In this document: positions 33,300-48,553 of the stretch, in pieces | Layout of the letters: each line of letters begins with the position of its first letter | Position numbering within the stretch: position 1 is the stretch's first letter | Origin: Prosopocoilus inquinatus | Lineage: Eukaryota; Arthropoda; Insecta; Coleoptera; Lucanidae | Direction: 5' to 3' | Length of the DNA stretch: 64,000 nt | NCBI GenBank assembly: GCA_036172665.1 | Contig: CM069880.1 | Span: 4,466,501 to 4,530,500 of the forward strand | The notes under the pieces: model-generated | Databases searched by the model: none | The model's input: the letters and a program-made list of their open reading frames with translations, nothing else | Told to the model about the DNA's origin: nothing | Program-made: the position numbers and the translations under genes

Positions 33300-35740
33300 A
33301 CGTTTCAACGGACTCCAGTAACTCTGATGTGAGATACAAAGTTTTCGGACGCAGCAGAAGCTGGAAATAGTTTTGAACGAAGCAACATGTATTAGCGTTA
33401 TTCCTGTGATGTATCTAATCTATCCTTACTTATCTGTCATGTTATTTGACGTTACGATGGACTCCAGTAACTCTGATTTGAGATACGAAGTTCTCGCACT
33501 CAGCAGAAGCTGGAAATAGTTTTGAACGAAACAACACGTATTAGCGTTGTTCCTGTGATGTATCTAATCGATCCTTACTTATCTATCATGTTATTTGACG
33601 TTACGATGGACTCCAGTAACTCTGATGTGAGATACGAAGTTCTCGGACGCAGCGGAAGCTGGAAATAGTTTTGAACGAAACAACACGTATTAGCGTTGTT
33701 CCTGTGATGTATCTAATCGATCCTTACGTATCTATCATGTTATTTGACGTTACGATGGACTCCAGTAACTCTGACGTGAGATACGAAGTTTTCGGACGCA
33801 GCGGAAGCTTGAAATAGTTTTGAACGAAATAACACGTATAAGCGTTGGTCCTGTGATGTATCTAATCGATCCTTACTTATCTAATATGTTATTTGACGTT
33901 TCAACGGACTCCAGTAACTCTGATGTGAGATACGAAGTTCTCGCACTCAGCAGAAGCTGGAAATAGTTTTGAACGAAACAACACGTATTAGCATTGTTCC
34001 TGTGATGTATCTAATCGATCCTTACTTATCTATCATGTTATTTGACGTTACGATGGACTCCAATAACTCTGATGTGAGATACGAAGTTTTCGGACGCAGC
34101 GGAAGCTGGAAATAGTTTTGAACGAAGCAACATGTATTAGCGTTATTCCTGTGATGTATCTAATCGATCCTTACTTATCTGTCATGTTATTTGACGTTAC
34201 GATGGACTCCAGTAACTCTGATTTGAGATACGAAGTTCTCGCACTCAGCAGAAGCTGGAAATAGTTTTGAACGAAACAACACGTATTAGCATTGTTCCTG
34301 TGATGTATCTAATCGATCCTTACGTATCTATCATGTTATTTGACATTACGATGGACTCCAGTAACTCTGACGTGAGATACGAAGTTTTCGGACGCAGCGG
34401 AAGCTGGAAATAGTTTTGAACGAAATAACACGTATAAGCGTTGTTCCTGTGATGTATCTAATCGATCCTTACTTATCTAATATGTTAATTGACGTTTCAA
34501 CGGACTCCAGTAACTCTGATGTGAGATACGAATTTCTCGAACTCAGCAGAAGCTGGAAATAGTTTTGAACGAAACAACACGTATTAGCATTGTTCCTGTG
34601 ATATATCTAATCGATCCTTACTTATCTAATATGTTATTTGACGTTTCAACGGACTCCAGTAACTCTGATGTGAGATACGAAGTTCTCGCACTCAGCAGAA
34701 GCTGGAAACAGTTTTGAAAGAAACAACACGTATTAGCTTTGTTCCTGTGATGTATATAATCGATCCTTACTTATCTATCATGTTATTTGACGTTACGATG
34801 GACCCCAGTAACTCTGATGTGAGATACGAAGTTTTCGGACGCAGCGGAAGCTGGAAATAGTTTTGAACGAAATAACACGTATTAGCGTTGTTCCTGTGAT
34901 GTATCTAATCGATCCTTACTTATTTAATATGTTAATTGACGTTCCAGCGGACTCCAGTAACTCTTATGTGAGATACGAAGTTCTCGCACTCAGCAGAAGC
35001 TGGAAATAGTTTTGAACGAAACAACACGTATTAGCGTTGTTCCTGTGATGTATCTAATCGATCCTTACTTATCTATCATATTATTTGACGTTACGATGGA
35101 CTCCAGTAACTCTGATGTGAGATACGAAGTTTTGGGACGCAGCGGAAGCTGGAAAGAGCTTTGAACGAAATAACACGTATTAGCGTTGTTCCTGTGATGT
35201 ATCTAATCGATCCTTACTTATCTAATATGTTGTTTGAGGTTTCAACGGACTCCAGTAACTCTGATGTGAGATACGAAGTTCTCGCACTCAGCAGAAGCTG
35301 GAAATAGTTTTGAACGAAACAACACGTATTAGCATTGTTCCTGTGATGTATCTAATCGATCCTTACTTATCTATCATGTTATTTGACTTTACGATGGACT
35401 CCAGTAACTCTGATGTGAGATACGAAGTTTTCGGACGCAGCGGAAGCTGGAAATAGTTTTGAACGAAACAGCACGTATTAGCGTTATTCCTGTGATGTAT
35501 CTAATCGATCCTTACTTATCTATTACGTTATTTGAAGTTACGATGGACTCCAGTAACTCTGATGTGATATACGAAATTTTCGGACGCACCGGAAGCTGGA
35601 AATAGTTTTGAAGGAAATAACACGTATTAACGTTGTTCCTGTGATGTATCTAATCGATCCTTACTTATCTAATATGTTAATTGACGTTCCAACGGACTCC
35701 AGTAACTCTGATGTGAGATACGAAGTTCTCGCACTCAGCA
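33300..35740. repeat. 2.4-kb satellite segmental duplication, copy a
   Basis: Matches 46,113-48,553 at an offset of 12,813 bp (86 monomers minus the 1-bp deletion at 44,453). Shared rare markers in order: GTCTAATCTATCC-type monomer, TTGGTCC, GGAAACAG, TGTATATAATCG, TTATTTAATATG, GTTTTGGGACGC and GGAAAGAGC. Confidence 0.8.
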
Positions 35741-38700
35741 GAATCTGGAAATAGTTTTGAACGAAACAACACGTATTGGCATTGTTCCTGTGATGTATCT
35801 AATCGATCCTTACTTATCTATCATGTTATTTGACGTTACGATGGACTCCAGTAACTCTGATGTGAGATACGAAGTTCTCGGACGCAGCGGAAGCTGGAAA
35901 TAGTTTTGAACGAAATAACACGTATTAGCGTTGTTCCTGTGATGTATCTAATCGATCCTTACTTATCTAATATGTTATTTGACGTTTCAACGGACTCCAG
36001 TAACTCTGATGTGAGATACGAAGTTCTCGCACTCAGCAGAAGCTGGAAATAGTTTTGAACGAAACAACACGTATTAGCATTGTTCCTGTGATATATCTAA
36101 TCGATCCTTACTTATCTAATATGTTATTTGACGTTTCAACGGACTCCAGTAACTCTGATGTGAGATACGAAGTTCTCGCACTCAGCAGAAGCTGGAAATA
36201 GTTTTGAACGAAACAACACGTATTAGCATTGTTCCTGTGATGTATCTAATCGATCCTTACTTATCTATCATGTTATTTGACGTTTCAACGGACTCCAGTA
36301 ACTCTGATGTGAGATACGAATTTCTCGCACTCAGCAGAAGCTGGAAATAGTTTTGAACGAAACAACACGTATTAGCATTGTTCCTGTGATATATCTAATC
36401 GATCCTTACTTATCTAATATGTTATTTGACGTTTCAACGGACTCCAGTAACTCTGATGTGAGATACGAAGTTCTCGCACTCAGCAGAAGCTGGAAATAGT
36501 TTTGAACGACACAACACGTATTAGCGTTATTCCTGTGATGTATCTAATCGATCCTTACTTATCTATTACGTTATTTGACGTTACGATGGACTCCAGTAAC
36601 TCTGATGTGAGATACAAAGTTTTCGGACGCACCGGAAGCTGGAAATAGTTTTGAAGGAAATAACACGTATTATCGTTGTTTCTGTGATGTATCTAATCGA
36701 TAATTACTTATCTAATATGTTGTTTGATGTTTCAACGGACTCCAGTAACTCTGATGTGAGATACGAAGTTCTAGCACTCAGCAGAAGCTGGAAATAGTTT
36801 TGAACGAAACAACACGTATTAGCATTGTTCCTGTGATGTATCTAATCGATCCTTACTTATCTATCATGTTATTTGACGTTACGATGGACTCCAATAACTC
36901 TGATGTGAGATACAAAGTTTTCGGACGCAGCGGAAGCTGGAAATAGTTTTGAACGAAGCAACATGTATTAGCGTTATTCCTGTGATGTATCTAATCTATC
37001 CTTACTTATCTGTCATGTTATTTGACGTTACGATGGACTCCAGTAACTCTGATTTGAGATACGAAGTTCTCGCACTCAGCAGAAGCTGGAAATAGTTTTG
37101 AACGAAACAACACGTATTAGCGTTGTTCCTGTGATGTATCTAATCGATCCTTACGTATCTATCATGTTATTTGACGTTACGATGGACTCCAGTAACTCTG
37201 ACGTGAGATACGAAGTTTTCGGACGCAGCGGAAGCTTGAAATAGTTTTGAACGAAATAACACGTATAAGCGTTGGTCCTGTGATGTATCTAATCGATCCT
37301 TACTTATCTAATATGTTATTTGACGTTTCAACGGACTCCAGTAACTCTGATGTGAGATACGAAGTTCTCGCACTCAGCAGAAGCTGGAAATAGTTTTGAA
37401 CGAAACAACAAGTATTAGCATTGTTCCTGTGATATATCTAATCGATCCTTACTTATCTAATATGTTATTTGACGTTTCAACGGACTCCAGTAACTCTGAT
37501 GTGAGATACGAATTTCTCGCACTCAGCAAAAGCTGGAAATAGTTTTGAACGAAACAACACGTATTAGCATTGTTCCTGTGATGTATCTAATCGATCCTTA
37601 CTTATCTATCATGTTATTTGACGTTACGATGGACTCCAGTAACTCTGATGTGAGATACGAAGTTTTCGGACGCAGCGGAAGCTGGAAATAGTTTTGAACG
37701 AAATAAAACGTATTAGCGTTGTTCCTGTGATGTATCTAATCGATCCTTACTTATCTAATATGTTAATTGACGTTTCAACGGACTCCAGTAACTCTGATGT
37801 GAGATACGAAGTTCTCGCACTCAGCAGAAGCTGGAAATAGTTTTGAACGAAACAACACGTATTAGCTTTGTTCCTGTGATGTATCTAATCGATCCTTACT
37901 TATCTATCATGTTATTTGACGTTACGATGGACTCCAGTAACTCTGATGTGAGATACGAAGTTCTCGGACGCAGCGGAAGCTGGAATTAGTTTTGAACGAA
38001 ATAACACCTATTAGCGTTGTTCCTGTGATGTATCTAATCGATCCTTACTTATCTAATATGTTAATTGACGTTTCAACGGACTCCAGTAACTCTGATGTGA
38101 GATACGAAGTTCTCGCACTCAGCAGAAGCTGGAAATAGTTTTGAACGAAACAACACCTATTAGCATTGTTCCTGTGATGTATCTAATCGATCCTTACTTA
38201 TCTATCATGTTATTTGACGTTACGATGTACTCCAGTAACTCTGATGTGAGATACGAAGTTTTCGGACGCAGCGGAAGCTGGAAATAGTTTTGAACGAAAC
38301 AACACTTATTAGCATTGTTCCTGTGATGTATTTAATCGATCCTTACTTATCTATCATGTTATTTGACGTTAAGATGGACTCCAGTAACTCTGATGTGAGA
38401 TACGAAGTCTTCGGACGCAGCGAAAGCTGGAAATAGTTTTGAACGAAACAACACGTATTAGCGTTGTTCCTGTGATGTATCTAATCGATCCTTACTTATC
38501 TAATATGTTATTTGACGTTTCAACGGACTCCAGTAACTCTGATGTGAGATACGAAGTTCTCGCACTCAGCAGAAGCTGGAAATAGTTTTGAACGAAACAA
38601 CACGTATTAGCTTTGTTCCTGTGATGTATCTAATCGATCCTTACTTATCTGTCATGTTATTTGACTTTACGATGGACTCCAGTAACTCTGATTTGAGATA

Positions 38701-38959
38701 CGAAGTACTCGCACTCAGCAGAAGCTGGAAATAGTTTTGAACGAAACAATACGTATTAGCGTTGTTCCTGTGATGTATCTAATCGATCCTTACGTATCTA
38801 TCATGTTATTTGACGTTACGATGGACTCCAGTAACTCTGACGTGAGATACGAAGTTTTCGGACGCAGCGGAAGCTGGAAATAGTTTTGAACGAAATAACA
38901 CGTATAAGCGTTGTTCCTGTGATGTATCTAATCGATGCTTACTTATCTAATATGTTAAT

Positions 38960-40770
38960 TGACGTTTCAACGGAATCCAGTAACTCTTATGTGAGATACG
39001 AAATTCTCGCACTCAGCAGAAGCTGGAAATAGTTTTGAACGACACAACACGTATTAGCGTTATTCCTGTGATGTATCTAATCGATCCTTACTTATCTATT
39101 ACGTTATTTGACGTTACGATGGACTCCAGTAACTCTGATGTGAGATACGAAGTTTTCGGACGCAGCGGAAGCTGGAAATAGTTTTGAACGAAACAACACG
39201 TATTAGCGTTATTCCTGTGATGTATGAAATCGATCCTTACTTATCTATTACGTTATTTGACGTTACGATGGACTCCAGTAACTCTGATGTGATATACGAA
39301 GTTTTCGGACGCACCGGAAGCTGGAAATAGTTTTGAAGGAAATAACACGTATTATCGTTGTTTCTGTGATGTATCTAATCGATCCTTACTTATCTAATAT
39401 GTTGTTTGATGTTTCAACGCACTCCAGTAACTCTGATGTGAGATACGAAGTTCTAGCACTCAGCAGAAGCTGGAAATAGTTTTGAACGAAACAACACGTA
39501 TTAGCATTGTTCCTGTGATGTATCTAATCGATCCTTACTTATCTAATATGTTATTTGACGTTTCAACGGACTCCAGTAACTCTGATGTGAGATACGAAGT
39601 TCTCGCACTCAGCAGAATCTGGAAATAGTTTTGAACGAAACAACACGTATTGGCATTGTTCCTGTGATGTATCTAATCGATCCTTACTTATCTATCATGT
39701 TATTTGACGTTACGATGGACTCCAGTAACTCTGATGTGAGATACGAAGTTCTCGGACGCAGCGGAAGCTGGAAATAGTTTTGAACGAAATAACACGTATT
39801 AGCGTTGTTCCTGTGATGTATCTAATAGATCCTTAATTATCTAATATGTTATTTGACGTTTCAACGGACTCCAGTAACTCTGATGTGAGATACGAAGTTC
39901 TCGCACTCAGCAGAAGCTGGAAATAGTTTTGAACGAAACAACACGTATTAGCATTGTTCCTGTGATATATCTAATCGATCCTTACTTATCTAATATGTTA
40001 TTTGACGTTTCAACGGACTCCAGTAACTCTGATGTGAGATACGAAGTTCTCGCACTCAGCAGAAGCTGGAAATAGTTTTGAACGAAACAACACGTATTAG
40101 CATTGTTCCTGTGATGTATCTAATCGATCCTTACTTATCTATCATGTTATTTGACGTTACGATGGACTCCAATAACTCTGATGTGAGATACGAAGTTTTC
40201 GGACGCAGCGGAAGCTGGAAATAGTTTTGAACGAAGCAACATGTATTAGCGTTATTCCTGTGATGTATCTAATCGATCCTTACTTATCTGTCATGTTGTT
40301 TGACGTTACGATGGACTCCAGTAACTCTGATTTGAGATACGAAGTTCTCGCACTCAGCAGAAGCTGGAAATAGTTTTGAACGAAACAACACGTATTAGCG
40401 TTGTTCCTGTGATGTATCTAATCGATCCTTACTTATCTATCATGTTATTTGACGTTACGATGGACTCCAATAACTCTGATGTGAGATACGAAGTTTTCGG
40501 ACGCAGCGGAAGCTGGAAATAGTTTTGAACGAAGCAACATGTATTAGCGTTATTCCTGTGATGTATCTAATCGATCCTTACTTATCTGTCATGTTATTTG
40601 ACGTTTCAACGGACTCCAGTAACTCTGATGTGAGATACGAAGTTCTCGCACTCAGCAGAAGCTGGAAATAGTTTTGAACGACACAACACGTATTAGCGTT
40701 ATTCCTGTGATGTATCTAATCGATCCTTACTTATCTATTACGTTATTTGACGTTACGATGGACTCCAGTA
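38960..40770. repeat. 13-monomer satellite duplication, copy a
   Basis: Adjacent duplication with 40,897-42,560. CGGAATCCAG is at 38,971 and 40,908, and TGTATGAAAT at 39,221 and 41,158 (offset 1,937 bp, 13 monomers). From GATATATC (39,964 and 41,752) onward the offset is 1,788 bp (12 monomers), so the second copy has lost one whole monomer in between. Confidence 0.8.
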
Positions 40771-40896
40771 ACTCTGATGTGAGATACGAAGTTCTCGCAC
40801 TCAGCAGAAGCTGGAAATAGTTTTGAACGAAACAACACGTATTAGCATTGTTCCTGTGATATATCTAATCGATCCTTACTTATCTAATATGTTATT

Positions 40897-42560
40897 TGAC
40901 GTTTCAACGGAATCCAGTAACTCTTATGTGAGATACGAAATTCTCGCACTCAGCAGAAGCTGGAAATAGTTTTGAACGACACAACACGTATTAGCGTTAT
41001 TCCTGTGATGTATCTAATCGATCCTTACTTATCTATTACGTTATTTGACGTTACGATGGACTCCAGTAACTCTGATGTGAGATACGAAGTTTTCGGACGC
41101 AGCGGAAGCTGGAAATAGTTTTGAACGAAACAACACGTATTAGCGTTATTCCTGTGATGTATGAAATCGATCCTTACTTATCTATTACGTTATTTGACGT
41201 TACGATGGACTCCAGTAACTCTGATGTGATATACGAAGTTTTCGGACGCACCGGAAGCTGGAAATAGTTTTGAAGGAAATAACACGTATTATCGTTGTTT
41301 CTGTGATGTATCTAATCGATCCTTACTTATCTAATATGTTGTTTGATGTTTCAACGGACTCCAGTAACTCTGATGTGAGATACGAAGTTCTAGCACTCAG
41401 CAGAAGCTGGAAATAGTTTTGAACGAAACAACACGTATTAGCATTGTTCCTGTGATGTATCTAATCGATCCTTACTTATCTAATATGTTATTTGACGTTT
41501 CAACGGACTCCAGTAACTCTGATGTGAGATACGAAGTTCTCGCACTCAGCAGAATCTGGAAATAGTTTTGAACGAAACAACACGTATTGGCATTGTTCCT
41601 GTGATGTATCTAATCGATCCTTACTTATCTATCATGTTATTTGACGTTACGATGGACTCCAGTAACTCTGATGTGAGATACGAAGTTCTCGCACTCAGCA
41701 GAAGCTGGAAATAGTTTTGAACGAAACAACACGTATTAGCATTGTTCCTGTGATATATCTAATCGATCCTTACTTATCTAATATGTTATTTGACGTTTCA
41801 ACGGACTCCAGTAACTCTGATGTGAGATACGAAGTTCTCGCACTCAGCAGAAGCTGGAAATAGTTTTGAACGAAACAACACGTATTAGCATTGTTCCTGT
41901 GATGTATCTAATCGATCCTTACTTATCTATCATGTTATTTGACGTTACGATGGACTCCAATAACTCTGATGTGAGATACGAAGTTTTCGGACGCAGCGGA
42001 AGCTGGAAATAGTTTTGAACGAAGCAACATGTATTAGCGTTATTCCTGTGATGTATCTAATCGATCCTTACTTATCTGTCATGTTGTTTGACGTTACGAT
42101 GGACTCCAGTAACTCTGATTTGAGATACGAAGTTCTCGCACTCAGCAGAAGCTGGAAATAGTTTTGAACGAAACAACACGTATTAGCGTTGTTCCTGTGA
42201 TGTATCTAATCGATCCTTACTTATCTATCATGTTATTTGACGTTACGATGGACTCCAATAACTCTGATGTGAGATACGAAGTTTTCGGACGCAGCGGAAG
42301 CTGGAAATAGTTTTGAACGAAGCAACATGTATTAGCGTTATTCCTGTGATGTATCTAATCGATCCTTACTTATCTGTCATGTTATTTGACGTTTCAACGG
42401 ACTCCAGTAACTCTGATGTGAGATACGAAGTTCTCGCACTCAGCAGAAGCTGGAAATAGTTTTGAACGACACAACACGTATTAGCGTTATTCCTGTGATG
42501 TATCTAATCGATCCTTACTTATCTATTACGTTATTTGACGTTACGATGGACTCCAGTAAC
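40897..42560. repeat. 12-13-monomer satellite duplication, copy b
   Basis: Second copy of 38,960-40,770, one monomer shorter. The monomer variant with GTATGAAATCG occurs again near 49,799 and 52,183 (16 monomers apart), showing that pieces of this block were moved further right. Confidence 0.8.
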
Positions 42561-45500
42561 TCTGATGTGAGATACAAAGTTTTCGGACGCACCGGAAGCT
42601 GGAAATAGTTTTGAAGGAAATAACACGTATTATCGTTGTTTCTGTGATGTATCTAATCGATAATTACTTATCTAATATGTTGTTTGATGTTTCAACGGAC
42701 TCCAGTAACTCTGATGTGAGATACGAAGTTCTAGCACTCAGCAGAAGCTGGAAATAGTTTTGAACGAAACAACACGTATTAGCATTGTTCCTGTGATGTA
42801 TCTAATCGTTGCTTACTTATCTAATATGTTATTTGACGTTTCAAAGGACTCCAGTAACTCTGATGTGAGATACGAAGTTCTCGCACTCAGCAGAATCTGG
42901 AAATAGTTTTGAACGAAACAACACGTATTGGCATTGTTCCTGTGATGTATCTAATCGATCCTTACTTATCTATCATGTTATTTGACGTTACGATGGACTC
43001 CAGTAACTCTGATGTGAGATACGAAGTTCTCGGACGCAGCGGAAGCTGGAAATAGTTTTGAACGAAATAACACGTATTAGCGTTGTTCCTGTGATGTATC
43101 TAATCGATCCTTACTTATCTAATATGTTATTTGACGTTTCAACGGACTCCAGTAACTCTGATGTGAGATACGAAGTTCTCGCACTCAGCAGAAGCTGGAA
43201 ATAGTTTTGAACGAAACAACACGTATTAGCATTGTTCCTGTGATATATCTAATCGATCCTTACTTATCTAATATGTTATTTGACGTTTCAACGGACTCCA
43301 GTAACTCTGATGTGAGATACGAAGTTCTCGCACTCAGCAGAAGCTGGAAATAGTTTTGAACGAAACAACACGTATTAGCATTGTTCCTGTGATGTATCTA
43401 ATCGATCCTTACTTATCTATCATGTTATTTGACGTTACGATGGACTCCAATAACTCTGATGGGAGATACGAAGTTTTCGGACGCAGCGGAAGCTGGAAAT
43501 AGTTTTGAACGAAGCAACATGTATTAGCGTTATTCCTGTGATGTATCTAATCGATCCTTACTTATCTGTCATGTTATTTGACGTTACGATGGACTCCAGT
43601 AACTCTGATTTGAGATACGAAGTTCTCGCACTCAGCAGAAGCTGGAAATAGTTTTGAACGAAACAACACGTATTAGCGTTGTTCCTGTGATGTATGTAAT
43701 CGATCCTTACGTATCTATCATGTTATTTGACGTTACGATGGACTCCAGTAACTCTGACGTGAGATACGAAGTTTTCGGACGCAGGGGAAGCTGGAAATAG
43801 TTTTGAACGAAATAACACGTATAAGCGTTGTTCCTGTGATGTATCTAATCGATCCTTACTTATCTAATATGTTAATTGACGTTTCAACGGACTCCAGTAA
43901 CTCTGATGTGAGATACGAATTTCTCGCACTCAGCAGAAGCTGGAAATAGTTTTGAACGAAACAACACGTATTAGCATTGTTCCTGTGATATATCTAATCG
44001 ATCCTTACTTATCTAATATGTTATTTGACGTTTCAACGGACTCCAGTAACTCTGATGTGAGATACGAAGTTCTCGCACTCAGCAGAAGCTGGAAATAGTT
44101 TTGAACGACACAACACGTATTAGCGTTATTCCTGTGATGTATCTAATCGATCCTTACTTATCTATTACGTTATTTGACGTTACGATGGACTCCAGTAACT
44201 CTGATGTGAGATACAAAGTTTTCGGACGCACCGGAAGCTGGAAATAGTTTTGAAGGAAATAACACGTATTATCGTTGTTTCTGTGATGTATCTAATCGAT
44301 AATTACTTATCTAATATGTTGTTTGATGTTTCAACGGACTCCAGTAACTCTGATGTGAGATACGAAGTTCTAGCACTCAGCAGAAGCTGGAAATAGTTTT
44401 GAACGAAACAACACGTATTAGCATTGTTCCTGTGATGTATCTAATCGATCCTTATTATCTAATATGTTATTTGACGTTTCAAAGGACTCCAGTAACTCTG
44501 ATGTGAGATACGAAGTTCTCGCACTCAGCAGAATCTGGAAATAGTTTTGAACGAAACAACACGTATTGGCATTGTTCCTGTGATGTATCTAATCGATCCT
44601 TACTTATCTATCATGTTATTTGACGTTACGATGGACTCCAGTAACTCTGATGTGAGATACGAAGTTCTCGCACTCAGCAGAAGCTGGAAATAGTTTTGAA
44701 CGAAACAACACGTATTAGCATTGTTCCTGTGATGTATCTAATCGATCCTTACTTATCTAATATGTTATTTGACGTTTCAACGGACTCCAGTAACTCTGAT
44801 GTGAGATACGAAGTTCTCGCACTCAGCAGAAGCTGGAAATAGTTTTGAACGAAACAACACGTATTAGCATTGTTCCTGTGATGTATCTAATCGATCCTTA
44901 CTTATCTATCATGTTATTTGACGTTACGATGGACTCCAGTAACTCTGATGTGAGATACGAAATTTTCGGACGCAGCGGAAGCTGGAAATAGTTTTGAACG
45001 AAATAACACGTATTATCGTTGTTCCTGTGATGTATCTAATCGATCCTTACTTATCTAATATGTTATTTGACGTTTCAACGGACTCCAGTAACTCTGATGT
45101 GAGATACGAATTTCTCGCACTCAGCAAAAGCTGGAAATAGTTTTGAACGAAACAACACGTATTAGCATTGTTCCTGTGATGTATCTAATCGATCCTTACT
45201 TATCTATCATGTTATTTGACGTTACGATGGACTCCAGTAACTCTGATGTGAGATACGAAGTTTTCGGACGCAGCGGAAGCTGGAAATAGTTTTGAACGAA
45301 ATAAAACGTATTAGCGTTGTTCCTGTGATGTATCTAACCGATCCTTACTTATCTAATATGTTAATTGACGTTTCAACGGACTCCAGTAACTCTAATATGA
45401 GATACGAAGTTCTCGCACTCAGCAGAAGCTGGAAATAGTTTTGAACGAAACAACACGTATTAGCTTTGTTCCTGTGATGTATCTAATCGATCCTTACTTA

Positions 45501-46112
45501 TCTATCATGTTATTTGACGTTACGATGGACTCCAGTAACTCTGATGTGAGATACGAAGTTCTCGGACGCAGCGGAAGCTGGAAATAGTTTTGAACGAAAT
45601 AACACCTATTAGCGTTGTTCCTGTGATGTATCTAATCGATCCTTACTTATCTAATATGTTAATTGACGTTTCAACGGACTCCAGTAACTCTGATGTGAGA
45701 TACGAAGTTCTCGCACTCAGCAGAAGCTGGAAATAGTTTTGAACGAAACAACACCTATTAGCATTGTTCCTGTGATGTATCTAATCGATCCTTACTTATC
45801 TATCATGTTATTTGACGTTACGATGTACTCCAGTAACTCTGATGTGAGATACGAAGTTTTCGGACGCAGCGGAAGCTGGAAATAGTTTTGAACGAAACAA
45901 CACTTATTTGCATTGTTCCTGTGATGTATCTAATCGATCCTTACTTATCTATCATGTTATTTGAGGTTAAGATGGACTCCAGTAACTCTGATGTGAGATA
46001 CGAAGTCTTCGGACGCAGCGAATGCTGGAAATAGTTTTGAACGAAACAACACGTATTAGCGTTGTTCCTGTGATGTATCTAATCGATCCTTACTTATCTA
46101 ATATGTTATTTG

Positions 46113-48553
46113 ACGTTTCAACGGACTCCAGTAACTCTGATGTGAGATACAAAGTTTTCGGACGCAGCGGAAGCTGGAAATAGTTTTGAACGAAGCAACA
46201 TGTATTAGCGTTATTCCTGTGATGTATCTAATCTATCCTTACTTATCTGTCATGTTATTTGACGTTACGATGGACTCCAGTAACTCTGATTTGAGATACG
46301 AAGTTCTCGCACTCAGCAGAAGCTGGAAATAGTTTTGAACGAAACAACACGTATTAGCGTTGTTCCTGTGATGTATCTAATCGATCCTTACTTATCTATC
46401 ATGTTATTTGACGTTACGATGGACTCCAGTAACTCTTATGTGAGATACGAAGTTCTCGGACGCAGCGGAAGCTGGAAATAGTTTTGAACGAAACAACACG
46501 TATTAGCGTTGTTCCTGTGATGTATCTAATCGATCCTTACGTATCTATCATGTTATTTGACGTTACGATGGACTCCAGTAACTCTGACGTGAGATACGAA
46601 GTTTTCGGACGCAGCGGAAGCTTGAAATAGTTTTGAACGAAATAACACGTATAAGCGTTGGTCCTGTGATGTATCTAATCGATCCTTACTTATCTAATAT
46701 GTTATTTGACGTTTCAACGGACTCCAGTAACTCTGATGTGAGATACGAAGTTCTCGCACTCAGCAGAAGCTGGAAATAGTTTTGAACGAAACAACACGTA
46801 TTAGCATTGTTCCTGTGATGTATCTAATCGATCCTTACTTATCTATCATGTTATTTGACGTTACGATGGACTCCAATAACTCTGATGTGAGATACGAAGT
46901 TTTCGGACGCAGCGGAAGCTGGAAATAGTTTTGAACGAAGCAACATGTATTAGCGTTATTCCTGTGATGTATCTAATCGATCCTTACTTATCTGTCATGT
47001 TATTTGACGTTACGATGGACTCCAGTAACTCTGATTTGAGATACGAAGTTCTCGCACTCAGCAGAAGCTGGAAATAGTTTTGAACGAAACAACACGTATT
47101 AGCATTGTTCCTGTGATGTATCTAATCGATCCTTACGTATCTATCATGTTATTTGACGTTACGATGGACTCCAGTAACTCTGACGTGAGATACGAAGTTT
47201 TCGGACGCAGCGGAAGCTGGAAATAGTTTTGAACGAAATAACACGTATAAGCGTTGTTCCTGTGATGTATCTAATCGATCCTTACTTATCTAATATGTTA
47301 ATTGACGTTTCAACGGACTCCAGTAACTCTGATGTGAGATACGAATTTCTCGCACTCAGCAGAAGCTGGAAATAGTTTTGAACGAAACAACACGTATTAG
47401 CATTGTTCCTGTGATATATCTAATCGATCCTTACTTATCTAATATGTTATTTGACGTTTCAACGGACTCCAGTAACTCTGATGTGAGATACGAAGTTCTC
47501 GCACTCAGCAGAAGCTGGAAACAGTTTTGAACGAAACAACACGTATTAGCTTTGTTCCTGTGATGTATATAATCGATCCTTACTTATCTATCATGTTATT
47601 TGACGTTACGATGGACCCCAGTAACTCTGATGTGAGATACGAAGTTTTCGGACGCAGCGGAAGCTGGAAATAGTTTTGAACGAAATAACACGTATTAGCG
47701 TTGTTCCTGTGATGTATCTAATCGATCCTTACTTATTTAATATGTTAATTGACGTTCCAGCGGACTCCAGTAACTCTTATGTGAGATACGAAGTTCTCGC
47801 ACTCAGCAGAAGCTGGAAATAGTTTTGAACGAAACAACACGTATTAGCGTTGTTCCTGTGATGTATCTAATCGATCCTTACTTATCTATCATATTATTTG
47901 ACGTTACGATGGACTCCAGTAACTCTGATGTGAGATACGAAGTTTTGGGACGCAGCGGAAGCTGGAAAGAGCTTTGAACGAAATAACACGTATTAGCGTT
48001 GTTCCTGTGATGTATCTAATCGATCCTTACTTATCTAATATGTTGTTTGAGGTTTCAACGGACTCCAGTAACTCTGATATGAGATACGAAGTTCTCGCAC
48101 TCAGCAGAAGCTGGAAATAGTTTTGAACGAAACAACACGTATTAGCATTGTTCCTGTGATGTATCTAATCGATCCTTACTTATCTATCATGTTATTTGAC
48201 TTTACGATGGACTCCAGTAACTCTGATGTGAGATACGAAGTTTTCGGACGCAGCGGAAGCTGGAAATAGTTTTGAACGAAACAGCACGTATTAGCGTTAT
48301 TCCTGTGATGTATCTAATCGATCCTTACTTATCTATTACGTTATTTGACGTTACGATGGACTCCAGTAACTCTGATGTGATATACGAAATTTTCGGACGC
48401 ACCGGAAGCTGGAAATAGTTTTGAAGGAAATAACACGTATTAACGTTGTTCCTGTGATGTATCTAATCGATCCTTACTTATCTAATATGTTAATTGACGT
48501 TCCAACGGACTCCAGTAACTCTGATGTGAGATACGAAGTTCTCGCACTCAGCA
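46113..48553. repeat. 2.4-kb satellite segmental duplication, copy b
   Basis: Partner of 33,300-35,740. TTGGTCC sits at 33,845 and 46,658, and TTTGGGACGC at 35,131 and 47,944, both at the same 12,813-bp offset. TTGGTCC also occurs at 37,272, 23 monomers after the first, so part of the block exists a third time. Confidence 0.8.
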
